64,000 nt of DNA from Diorhabda sublineata (taxonomy: Eukaryota; Arthropoda; Insecta; Coleoptera; Chrysomelidae): positions 30,411,385 through 30,475,384 of the forward strand of contig NC_079479.1 in assembly GCF_026230105.1 (NCBI RefSeq), given 5' to 3'. Made by a program: the position numbers and the translations under genes. Every line of letters starts with the position of its first letter. The first letter of the stretch is position 1. This document shows positions 24,650-36,300 of this stretch, piece by piece. The notes beneath the pieces are model-generated. The model saw only the letters and a program-made list of their open reading frames with translations, had not been told where the DNA came from and searched no databases.

Positions 24650-26190
24650 CGGACACCTAGCTTAGCGATTGTTGATACTTCGTCTGCTTCTTTTCTCATA
24701 TGATTTCCAAAACTCATTTTCGAATCTAATGTGACTACGTGAATTATGGATTCTTTCGTCTCGACAAAGAGAGCTCTTCGATTTTCATTGCTTGGATATT
24801 GTCAAACTTTGCCTTATGATTCCGGGTCTATGTTTTTATCTGCCAAGAAAGTGCATTTTCTTGACTATCTCAAAATATATAGCGTCAATCTCGCAGTATA
24901 TTTTTACTATACCTACAGCAGCTCATTTGATCCAGATTTAGAGCAATAGATCTGATTGAAAATATCTAAAAACTATTTCGGATTCTACACAGAAATTAAT
25001 TAGGAACAAGACACTAAACTATGTGTTGCTTGTTGTTATTTAAAATGATCTCTATTCGAATGAACACAAATAAATAAGAGTTGAATGAATGTCGAAGCGC
25101 GCATTCACACAATCGTGCTACTTTGTGAGGAGTTTATATGCTTACTTTTCAAAATGAAATCTTTAATTTTCTAAACACGATACACATTAAAGAGCAAACT
25201 GAAGTTAGCCGAGTAGTGTAGTCACAAGTTTCGTGTTTGAACTTGGTCTCAATTCAATTCTTTTAACTCAAACCCAATGATCGGAGGGCACGGCCATGTT
25301 TTGGTCAACCCTGATTAACTTTGTGGGAAGTGGATGCTACTGAGTAACGGGTGTATGTGGAAATAATACAAAGTTGAATCTTGTTAACAAATATAATTAT
25401 ACATATGACAACAAATATCGTCCACCTACGACAATCTCTGTCCGGTTATTTAAAATAATTATTGTAGAATTTACAAGTGTTATGTTAAACAATTAATGGG
25501 CACACAAAGAACAACAATCAAAATATTTGTGTTAACAATCACAGTTACTATAAAATTTATATAATATAATGCAATATTAATTCAACATAATTTTTTTTTA
25601 AACATTAAACAATTAATGCTATATTATTGTCGACAAAATAAAGAAAATATTTTGTAACCATATATAACTCCGATTTTACTGAAGAATTTTCTGGGTGCGT
25701 AACATTCATTATAATACTACAAGCTACAATGACAAAAATAGAATATTTAATATTTTAGAATATCGCTGTTAAAATGTCAGTTTGGTATTCATTTTTATAA
25801 CATTAAAAATGGGAAAATATATATATTGTCATATTTAATTTCAATTTATTTCAAATGCCATTGATTTTCTCTAATATTGCATTTTAAAAAATTAGCCGAG
25901 GTCTTAGATTTAATCACAGTTTCAGAAATAGCTAGCATACAAGTTTCACAATGTACACATACTGTCCAAGTAAGAACATGAATTTTTCTTAAGTAACTTA
26001 CCATTTTCGATAAGTGATATTACCTTAATATAACCATTTACATAACGTAAAATGACAACATACCAATGATTTGTTCAAATCTCAATTCATCTAAAGAGTG
26101 TCTAGTTAGTAATAAGTCTAAATTGTTACTTGATATGAGGAGTTTGAAAGTTTTGTAGCTACCTCACAGAAAAAGTGTTTTCCTCGATCT
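24650..26190. other. No gene; possible tRNA-like SINE head near 25202
   Basis: tagccgagtag fits an RNA polymerase III box A, and gtttgaact about 30 bp on is one base off box B. No tail structure was recognised. The rest is AT-rich and featureless. Confidence 0.3.
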
Positions 26191-26570
26191 CTAGTGCGAG
26201 ATTCTAGCAGTTATCCGGTTTCTCTACATGAGTTAACGCCCGTGGAGATTCATCGACAACTGACTAAGATGTACGGAGAAGAGTGCATGTCCGTTCAGTA
26301 TCTATGTCCGATTTTTGCTAATGGTCGCACGAAAGTTCATGATAAAGAAAGGAGCTGGTTTCGGATGCGATTATCCAGAAGATCAACATCCGCTCTGCGG
26401 TGTATATATATCTTTCTTTCCCCTCGTCGAAATAATCTTGAAGGTGTGTGTCATATTAACTTCGGTATGACTACATTAACCACCCATAATAACTGTATAT
26501 ATGGTTTTATAAAGACGAGAGAAAAAGACAACACGAAAAGTTGGTACACTGGCTGACCGTAGCTACACTG
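26190..26570 (+). mobile_element. Mariner-type transposase relic, N-terminal helix-turn-helix
   Basis: The frame reads TPVEIHRQLTKMYGEECMSV, then IFANGRTKVHDKERS. The pattern (T)xxEIHRQLxxVYGEECMSxxxVxxWxxxFxxGRTxxHDExRSGRP is that of mariner/SETMAR-like transposases. The homology then fades, with no catalytic domain nearby. Confidence 0.65.
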
Positions 26571-26929
26571 CCAGGCCACGTTTCAGCGATGCGGGTAATA
26601 CGTGGCTATAAATCAAATGAGGATATTGAGAAAAAGAGAATATTTTGAAAATTACGAAGGTACCATTCTTTCATTTATAGAAACCATTTTGAAATAAGTT
26701 TGACCTCGTTCCATTCTAAAGGAAAAGCTATCTTAGCAAACATTGATTTAGTGTATGGTTTAGTTGCTGCTGATGGTAAATATCATTACGATTTTTCACA
26801 ATAAGGAAGAAAACTATGAAAAATACAAGTTAGAAAGAACAAAAGTCAACTTTTAACAGCATACAGAAATATGAAAAGCTTTTCTTTGGCATGATGACGA
26901 AACAACAATAAATAAACATAATGCTGAAA

Positions 26930-27480
26930 AGAAAGAAGAGAAAAAAGGTATAGTAATCATAAAGGAACGTTATGGAAATTATAGAGATACGAAATGCTAT
27001 AAGTAAAAATAAAAAGGGTAAGGTACTAGGGCATGATAAGGTGACGAATGAGATGTTACGGAAAAGGCAATAAAGTACACATATAATGAATAATATGATA
27101 AAAACCGAGATAACATACAAAGGCTGGTACATAGTAATCATTTATTCATAAGACCCATTACCTTATCGAGCAACGCAGCGAAAAAATTTACTAGAATCAT
27201 GGGAATAAGATTGAGAAGAAAATTGGAAGAGATTTTCTCCTAATAGAGAGACACAAGAGGCCGGCCATCTTAAGAATGAGTCAAACATGAACGAAAACAA
27301 TACGAGAAAATTGTACCTGACTTCATTAATCTATAAAAAGACGATAGAAATAATAGAGGAGATCTTTTAGCATAGCGAAGAAAAAATCTAATCAAAATAA
27401 CTAGAATGTTACATAGTAACAACAAAAATTACGTCACAATAACAAGTTTGCATAGGAAGTCCATATGAGATGAGGGCATA
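26930..27480 (+). mobile_element. LINE relic, N-terminal RT fingers
   Basis: Broken frames give EIRNAISKNKKGKVLGHDKV then TNEMLRK (AIxxxKxGKAxGxDxIxxEML), then KKFTRIMGIRLRRKLEEIFS (SNAAKxFTRIMxxRLxxxLE). Pseudogene. Confidence 0.65.
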
Positions 27481-28169
27481 AAAGTTATAATGAAGGACAC
27501 CGATAATAACAAAAATAAGCCAAATTGATGATATATCATATTTGCACAGGACGAAGGAACAGAAAAACATACATAGAACCTAGCCAAGGATCATAAGCAC
27601 GGGAACAAAGGCTCAAGGAATTGTCATTTTCAGAGGAAGTGAGAAGCTTTATAAGAGCACTGTATAAATATTCGAATTACCACTACTAAACATACACATA
27701 ATAGTTTTTTTTAGCAAAATATTTTAATTGAATATATATCATAATCAATGGCTTTTCATTTTTTCACCCATTCAAGTACTTCATAACTTTTTGTTTTGAC
27801 AATTTCTTACAATTTTCTATTGTATTTTTCATAGTATGTATGTATGAAACTAAATGTAATTATTTAAGGGTTGATTATGTGTTAAATCTTCTCAGTTTCA
27901 AATTCGTGCTAATTTTCAAGATTGATGAAAATTTCTTCAATTGAAACGATATGCAGTCATTGATATTTTTTGGGAATATCTCACGTAATGTTTCTAATAC
28001 GTTACTCAAAAATATTCCAAATAAATATAAAATTTGATTATTGAAAAATCGACAAATTTTGGAGAGGATTTTCAGAATTTGAGGACCTGAATGTTTGCAA
28101 ACTTTGTCAACAATAAATACTATGGCGACTGTCATTTAGGGCAGATAAATTTTTTAGACAACATATCTT

Positions 28170-28600
28170 CTTCTTCTTCATCGTATGTTAGGACTTAGTC
28201 ATGTGTTTACATCAACGGTTGCCTAGCTGCAGCTGGGATGATGAAGACCAGCTTTTATACCAACTTGTAGGTGGTCGTCCTGGTGGTCGGGATATATTCG
28301 GTTTTTCTGTCCACGTGGTCTCTCCATTCCCTTCGCCGATTTATCGCCCATCTCACTACATCCAGGATATCACATATCTCCTTAAGTTATTGTGTTCTCT
28401 GCTCTGGCCTCTATCGCGTATGTCATTACTGGTCTCACACAGGTCTTGTATATTCTGACTTTGCTCCTGGTAGTCATATATTTATTCACAATAAACTGTT
28501 TGGTACTGTCAAACTTTGTGTAGGTTGCCGGCCAAAATTTAACATTTAAATAGGTTTCTCGTAATATTCGAGGATAAATCAAGTATAAACGAGCTTAAAG
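28170..28600 (-). mobile_element. LINE relic, RT 3' end
   Basis: The minus strand reads TTRSKVRIYKTCVRPVMTYA, then IEARAENT, then CDILDVVRWAINRRREWRDH, then VDR. KVxIYKTCVRPxMTYAxExR is a recognised LINE motif. Confidence 0.7.
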
Positions 28601-30890
28601 TATTTGCGAGTATGAAAGGGCATTTGTAGTCTTGTTAGCTATGGAAGTGTCCAATCAATGATCAGAAGGAGTTGCAAAGGGTGATGAACAAAAACCCGCG
28701 CGAGTTCGCATTCCTCGATTGCTTCCTACTCATTTCTAAAAAAGTATTGAGTGAGAAAAGAAAAGCGGAAAAAACTCGAAATGTCTGTGTGGAAAGTGTT
28801 GACTACGATTTTTTAGGATTGGAGAGGGGCCCTATTGATATAGGACGTTAAGTCATCAACGCAACTTACTAGTGACGTCTCTTGAATCTATTCGGGTTTT
28901 GGTATTGACGATAAAGAGATTATTCAATCCGCAACAACGCCAAGAATCAAACAGTACCTCAAGCTCAGTAGAAACTGATGGAAATTGACTGGAAAATATT
29001 TGATCATCCAGCTTACACTCTAGAGTTATCGTCATGTGTTTGGAGCACTCAAAGAAGAACTCGGAGGTAAGCGAATCAGACAAACTATCACCCATTTCTA
29101 TTCTACGAGAGCGGAATGAAAAAATTCCCACAAAGAAAAATTAATTATACAAGCGGGAAATTATATTGAAACGTAATGTACAAAATTGTAGCTGTTTTTG
29201 TAACATAAATTTTGTAAAGGGTCGTTTTCATTTGATTGACCAAGGTAGTTTCTATCTTGCATCTCTCGTGATTTTTTTAAGAAATTAAAACAGGTCAGTA
29301 ACACGACAACGAGGAGCTATGGGTGCGTGTTCTGAGTGTCCTTAGATAGCGCATATGATATAGAAATTTCACAGTATGTCCGTCGATCGCAGTTTCACAT
29401 TGTTTTTTTGTATCAATCGTCTTAGATATCTCCTGGAACTAAATACGCACCAACAAGATTCAAATGTTAAAGCGAAATTTGGTTTAAAGAATTCCACATA
29501 AAATTAAACAAAGAGTTTTCCCAATTTTAGTTGTGCATTTTTATTTCCAGAAAATTCGCAGTTTTTATAACAAACAAATTTTTCAATGAACTTGGTAATG
29601 ATATAATATATCTCACGATGTTGTTATACCAACAAATCCATTCGGGATATATAAACATCCAAATTGCTCATATAGTGTGAAGTAACTCGGTAATATTTTG
29701 ACTTTTGTTAAAAAAAAATGTTGAATAAAAGTTTTATAAAATAGTTCAGACTATATACGAGTAGATTAGAAGTTTTCGCGTTGCACACCTCAATATTATT
29801 ACATAATTTTAATACAATACATCCTCTATATGTTTTCAATACTTTTCAATTTATTAAATTACAAATCGAGATGCTTCAAACAGTTGTTTTTTGCTACAGT
29901 TAGCTACAGGTGGTGCACCCGGTTTAATCAAGACACAAAAGATTTGTAACTCATCTTACTGCACATTTTGGTCGACCACTCTTGAATTTTCATTATATTA
30001 TTCGTCAAAAATCTCGAGCTGAAGCTTCATAGATATTATTGTATATGATTCAAATTACATTGCTCTTCATTAACTCAAAAAAAGTCACTTCGATAAGATA
30101 TGGTAAGAGAATATTTTTTTGCAAAAAAAACAAGTTTAAATTTAACAGACCTACGACTCATGAAACATAAAATTTGTGGGTGGTACTAAGAAGAGTTTTA
30201 TAAAATGGTCCTCAAAATCCTCCAATCAAAAATTGTTGGATTAGTTAAATTTATTTGCCTAAAAGTGGCATTTGCAATGTTTTCTGCAATCGGATCGTTC
30301 TACATGTTTGTCCCGTTTCCGTGGGTGTGAGACATGAAATGTATAACGAAACAGAAAAACGAAAAATTTATCAGTTAAAACATCAGTCTAGTCGTTCATT
30401 TGTTAAAAATGGTATAACAAAAAACAACCAACAGCTAAACGTAATGTTGTTTATGGTTAAGTTTCATTGAAAATTTGACGTTCTAATGACCGGTAGATGT
30501 GGTTGTTTCCAGTTAGTATTAGCTCATCGTACTGATATTATCATCAACAATGAAAGGACTGGAAAAGAACAAGAAATTGCACGTGAAGAGCGCCACGTTA
30601 GTATAACTCCTCAATCACAAGAGCAAAACGCAGCAGTCTGCGGAACGGTTCGGTTGGCGATGGGAAATCATCGAGCAAATCCCATAGATCAACAAATAGA
30701 TAATTAGATAGAAATTTTGCAGCACTGATTAATGCGTTCGTATTGGTATAATAGACATTATTTGCGAATATTGAGGCACATTGAAATTTGCCGGGAAAAC
30801 GACAGGATTATGTAGGGGCAGACGTTTTCGAAGAATGAGGATTTAATCCGACATTCAAGATATTTATTTGCATGTGCCTTACTTAAGCGT
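28600..30890. other. No gene recognised
   Basis: Short frames (28856-29131 minus, 30255-30707 plus) have no splice-site or family support. The frame near 30560 lies just before the helicase relic and may belong to the same element. Confidence 0.4.
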
Positions 30891-30899
30891 AATTCAAGG

Positions 30900-31210
30900 T
30901 TGGCTCCTTAGTATCCAACTAAAAGTGTGCAACGGAACGCGTTTGGTGGTATGTAATTGATGAACAATGTGATTTACGCAACGATACTCAAAGGAAAATT
31001 CGGAGGTGAGGAAGTTCTAATTGCGAGGATTCCGATGATTTCCCATCCGTCTTGCATTCACCACGGCCATTAACAAATCACAAGGCAAATCTTTGAAATT
31101 AGTGGTCTGAATCTAACAAAACCGTGGTGAATTACATGTGGCCGAAGACCATCTGCGTTATTTGTTTTTGCGTTTGCTAATACACAAAAAGTCGTCTATT
31201 ACAAGGTAGT
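30900..31210 (+). mobile_element. Helitron-type Pif1 helicase relic, C-terminal motifs
   Basis: Frames with shifts read CNGTRLVV, then FPIRLAFTTAINKSQGKSLK, then HVAEDHLRYLF. CNGTRL..., FPxxLAFAxTINKSQGQSL and LYVAxSRV are late helicase motifs of Pif1 helicases in insect Helitrons. Stops and frameshifts rule out function. Confidence 0.65.
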
Positions 31211-32404
31211 TCACTGAATAGAAAAGAATTATTAAAATACAAAATCTACTCATTTATTGGTTCTAATGTGGAAGAACGTGAGTTAATTATTCAAATAAAT
31301 ATAATTTGTAAAATGTTGCACGTAGCAGATACAATTTTGTTACCCCAACAAATTTAGGGCGCAAATTTTAAAAATGTATCAAGGATCCCAGAGTATCTAC
31401 CCTCCTTAGGTTTTCTCTACTATTGGATAGCTACAACATCGTGAGATTAGAGAATTGATGAAATTCGGAAATGTAATTTGACACTATCTAATTACACGAG
31501 TTCGATTTATACAATTCGTAGAAATTGTAAATTGAGTGTTTAGAAGTTCTAAGTAGTTGTATTCTAACCCCTGTACTAATCACTCAGTTTAAAATTATGA
31601 ATGTTGAAAAAATATAAACTAACGCGATATTTTACAGTCAATTTAAAAAATTTATATCGGTATATTTATTTTTCGTTAGAAAATTTACCTAGCAAATGTT
31701 TGAACGATCATATGGTATTGATATAGGTAATAGTTGTTTTGATGAACCTCTGTTTATAACACAACATACCGTTCATTATTTAGATATAAAATATTTATCA
31801 GGTAATGATATTCTTAATATACATTATGATTTTCATGAAATGATTGTCTTCTGCACTAAATATCTCGTTAGTCTTTAGTTGCTGTAATCGAAAGATTCCA
31901 TTTCTGAAAATCGGGAGTCTTGTTTTTGCAGTCTTTGAGTACATTCCTTTAAATATGAATCCTGAACTCTGTACATACCAGAATTTGCTTGAAACATTAA
32001 TGTTTCTAATATTCGTTCATTTTTGATAGCTTTTGAAGGCAGAACTACCTAAAAAGTATATATATTTTCTTTATTATCATACTCAACAGCAAAAAAAATC
32101 GGACACATCATATTTTTCTTATTAATAATTTTCAGCAATGTGTTTGGATTTTTGGGTATTCTAGTTGAATGTAGGGTCTAAGATCATTAAACTAATCCCT
32201 TCAGGATTGATAAACAATTAGATAAAACTCATATTTGATTTATTTGTTTTGAAATTGATTTACTTGTCGGACCTATTCTAAACTGTTAAGTAGTTTTTTA
32301 AACATTAATTTATTAACCAAGCCTTTTCTGTGATTAATAGACATGTTTATTTTATTTTGGTCCAGAATAATAGTTCTTTCAAATGTTGACATGCCTTGAC
32401 TTTG

Positions 32405-33117
32405 GCCAGAGAAGGCTGGAGCCCAAACGCTTGGGATAGCGAAGTCTACTATTCACGATGCACTCCGGCGTCTCCGGGAAACTGGTAGCTACGATAGGAG
32501 GGCCGGCAGTGGGCAACCAAGGGCAACAACGTTAGTAGATGATCGATTTATTACTCTGTCAGTATAAAGAGACCTACATTTAAGGGCTCCTGAGGTTCGG
32601 GAAAGACCGAAATACACGTGTAAGTGCAGACAAAGCGCGGCGGAGACTGAGGGAGCATGAATCGTATCAAGACGACCCGCGACAGGGTCCTAACTTCTGA
32701 AAGGGCATTGATGAGTTAGTATCAACATTGGCCTCTGGAGCAATGGGGAACAGTTTCAATCACGGATGAGTCTCGATTTGGTCTATACCACTCAGACGAT
32801 CAAGACAGAGTATGGAGACGACCAGGGAAAATAATTGCTCAATGTACCATTCGTGAATCACGGCCTTTGAAGGGAGGTGAGTTATGGGTTGGGGTGAAAT
32901 TAATTTCCATGCCCGGACGGAACTGGTTTTTGATAAATAATGGGGCTCTGGTTGCTTGGGGGTACATCGAGGAAGTCCTCCTAGAGGCAGTGATCCCATT
33001 TGCTCAATTTATTGGTAAGCAATTCATTTTAATGCTCGTCCACATACCGCCAGAATTGTTACCGAATACTTCGGAATCACTTTTAAATATTAAATTAATT
33101 AATTTCAACACAAAATA
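32405..33117 (+). pseudogene. Tc1-like transposase pseudogene
   Basis: Nearly the whole transposase is traceable with frameshifts. The helix-turn-helix region reads STIHDALRRLRETGSYDRRA followed by GSGQPRATTLVDDRFI. The first catalytic region reads VSITDESRFGLYHSDDQDRV followed by WRRPGKIIAQ. Then come GGELWVGVKLISM, and VIPFAQFIGKQFILMLVHIP where the second Asp (MxDNxxPH) is lost. It ends at a stop at 33118. It lies just 3' of the last RapGAP-gene exon found, on the opposite strand. Confidence 0.8.
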
Positions 33118-33206
33118 ATCAACGTTATGAAAATTTAGGTTTTAGTCTTGTCTAATTTGTGAAATTTCGGAAAGTTTGTTAGGTTACTATAAAAGAATCA
33201 TGTTAC

Positions 33207-33381
33207 CTTAATGAGTTCTTGAGGTGTTATTCGATATAATTTAAGATCCCTCGCTAGTCGCTCCATTACACATTTAAATTCTAATTTAGCATCAAGTTTG
33301 CTTGAAGTTTTTGTGCGAATTTTATGTCTTGCCCACGCAAGCATCGCCTCGAATTTCCGTACTTCAGCCACCTCCAAATTT
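33207..33381 (-). CDS. Exon J: BACK domain, continued (last exon found)
   Basis: Acceptor atatttttgcag, donor gtaacatg. The frame reads NLEVAEVRKFEAMLAWARHK, then IRTKTSSKLDAKLEFKCVME, then RLARDLKLYRITPQELIK. (D/N)LxVxEExxFxAxxxWAxxx, then a paired helix ending RxxxxxPxEL, is the BACK pattern. It ends on a donor in phase 0, so at least one more exon is expected downstream (below 33207). None could be recognised on this strand down to base 1. Confidence 0.9.
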
Positions 33382-36300
33382 CTGCAAAAATATTCAATGA
33401 TCACAATATAAAAATCATTTATTTCATTGTATTGTAATGACATATTGATTGATAATAACTATTACTACTAAACAGAAGACAATATTTTAGGCCTAATTTT
33501 GATTTATACATCAAGTTCGATGCTTTCCCAACCATTGTATACTAACGATTTTTCGTTGATCTCAAAATAGGCTTTTGCTTTAGTTACTTCCTCATTTCAT
33601 TAATGTCTGTATCTTTGGAATATTCTTTTTCATTTCTGGAACGACAATATTAGTTTCTATAGTGAAGAAAGTCGAAATTCAATTAACTTAATTTAGTCAT
33701 CGATTTTATCGTCTTTTGTGGGCGTGATATATATTATATATTAGAACTAAGGCACTTTAATCAATTTCCTACTGTATATTCTTTAAGAATTTATACATAA
33801 TTGTGTGATTATAAACATAATATTCCAGCATTTTTTGTGATCTTGAAGGTCTATCTAATCAGCTGATCTTGTCAGTGCTACCATCTTTCCCTTCAAAGAT
33901 ATATCCTAACAAGTTTTGACTGACTTGATCCTCCTGATAACATCACTATTTTCAACTTCAACTTCATAAAATTTAGCATCTATGGTCTGTTTGCACTAGG
34001 ATTTAAGCACCATTGCGAAAGGCACCATATTTGTTGTTGACTACTCTAGTACAGTTTTTACCAAACCATAGATTTTTGTCTGCAAAGCTTTTGAAGGAGT
34101 AAGGAATATAGGCTTCTATACCTGCTAAGATTACTTCCGAAATCTCGTTTGCACAAACTGAAAATTAATTGGAATTAAAGCAAACATAATTTAAAGGAAA
34201 TCCTTTAGATGGGTCTATTTGGTTGATATAAAATGCCAAAGGTAATCTAGGTGAATCCCGAGTTTGGTTTTCTAGTGTACAAGTTGCTGTAATTAGTTTG
34301 TGATCTGATGTTCCGAGTGATGCATGTGCGGTTACGTTGTACAGATCAGTGTCTGTTGTTAGAAACAGGTTTAAGAGGTTAGCAAAGTCATCATCTCGAT
34401 CGGGGACTCTGGTTGGTTCAATGATAAGTTGGGTCAAACCTTGGTTGTTGGCAAAATCTTCAGCTTCCCGTCTTAGTCGTCAGTCACCATCTCGATCAGG
34501 GGCTTTGGTTGGTTCAATGATAAGTTGGGTTAGTCCGTGGATTTTGGTAAAATCTTCAGCATCAGCAAGAATCGCTAGTAGGTCTGTATAGAAAGCAGAA
34601 GAATTTTGTTGTTTTTCGAGTCGTTGTTTCAAACCACATTACATCGAATTCTGAACGCTCAAGATTCTCTTCCCGCTGGCTTGATATGTCGTCTCTAACG
34701 AACACGTTGAAGCCCATACCTGAATCGGGTATAAGAGTATTCTTCTATTTGATCATATATCTTAATGTTTGGATCTGATTCCTGGGTCACAAGCATCTTT
34801 GAACAATTTCTATAGAGGAGAAGTTTGGTACTTTATATATTCTTTCCGTTACCTGTAAAATGTCTTTGCATGTTCTATATAAGTGACTAGTTAGTTCGGG
34901 AGTGAAAAATTCGTATCAAAAATCTATAATCGAAATAATTCTATTTTTATTTACCTGCACATTATCATCTGGACCATAGATTCACTTAAATTTAGAAACT
35001 CATTTGTGTGAAACAAGGTGGAAGCCCTAGTTTCTACAAAGGCGAGTATCATATTAACTAATTCAGAAGCTGAAGTATATCTCCAATAATAATTTTCTAA
35101 TGAACACAACATACAACAAACCACTTCTATTCTCAAAAACTGTTTGGCGTGATGGAAACATGCTTGTAAAAGTTCTGGTAAATCGTAATGTTCAGCTGCG
35201 CAAATAAGGCCGGGTATAGTAGAACACGTTAGGGGACAAGAACCCGTATGAAGATAATCCAGAAGAATCCTGAATGTATCAGCATCGAATTCAATAATGG
35301 AGAATTCTGTTTGAGCTAATTTTGCCCTATCAACCTTTTGGGCATCTGCACAAACGCTTAACCTCGGAACGGGTAGTTGAGATAATGATGGTTTATCTTT
35401 ACCGTCCTTATCTTTACTTTCTTTATCTAAAATAAGAAATGTATCAATAAGTAGATATGAAAATTATGAGTGTAATACTTGAACAGTCTTGGCTACTTGT
35501 CCATTTTTTCTTATCGTCAGCGGAAAGGTGTTGTGCATTGTGTTTCCTGATAGATCTCCCCCAACCAGCTGTGATCGTTCCTAGTCTTGTAAAAGCTCTT
35601 TTAACCATCGGTGAACTAGGAACGCTCTTTGGTCTAGTGGATTCTATATCGGGAACTTGAAGAAAGTTACTACTTTTAGGACGGGTTTGTTGAGGACTCA
35701 AGAGTGTTGGAACAGGACGTGCTAATAGTTCTGCTACAGGAACTTGGGGAGATCCAAACCCAGTCTGAATTCCGTACAACATTTCCTGGAAAACTCGACT
35801 TCTAACCTAAATAATTATTAAAATAATATCGATTATTTCATAGTTAAATTGAAATTTGTTGTCGTTCGTAGTTTTTATTGAGTACTTACTCCCAATATCG
35901 CTCTGACACCAACAAGTTTGATTTTCTGTTTTGATTGACCAACTAAGAAGCTAACATCGAACAATTGGGCATTCGTTAAGGTATTCGACTCATTATTTAG
36001 AAACATTCTTGTGAAATCTTTTGCAATTTGATCGTAATCTTCAAATTGGTCTCGTACGCTGTCCAATAACGGCGATGAAGGACGCATATGTCCAATTGGT
36101 CTCCATGATCCTAGAAAAGCAGCTTTTTTATGTTCAAATTATCAAATAACTTCAAGAGAGAAAATTTATAAATAAGTACCAAATCAGTTGAATCTCTAAA
36201 TATCACACAACACAGACTGAACTGATGTAGTTGACACAAACATTTCTCTTCTTCCTTTCTGAACAATAAAGAGGATCCTAATTTTCAAAAAATTGTAAAG

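Noticed and set aside
25202..25260. tRNA gene
   Set aside because: Box A fits but box B has a mismatch and no stems form; at most a SINE head.
28856..29131. Minus-strand 91-residue frame as a missing 3' exon of the RapGAP gene
   Set aside because: No acceptor in the right phase and no resemblance to a BTB-BACK protein tail.
35457..35660. Plus-strand frame across exon H
   Set aside because: Antisense to a well supported RapGAP-BTB exon.
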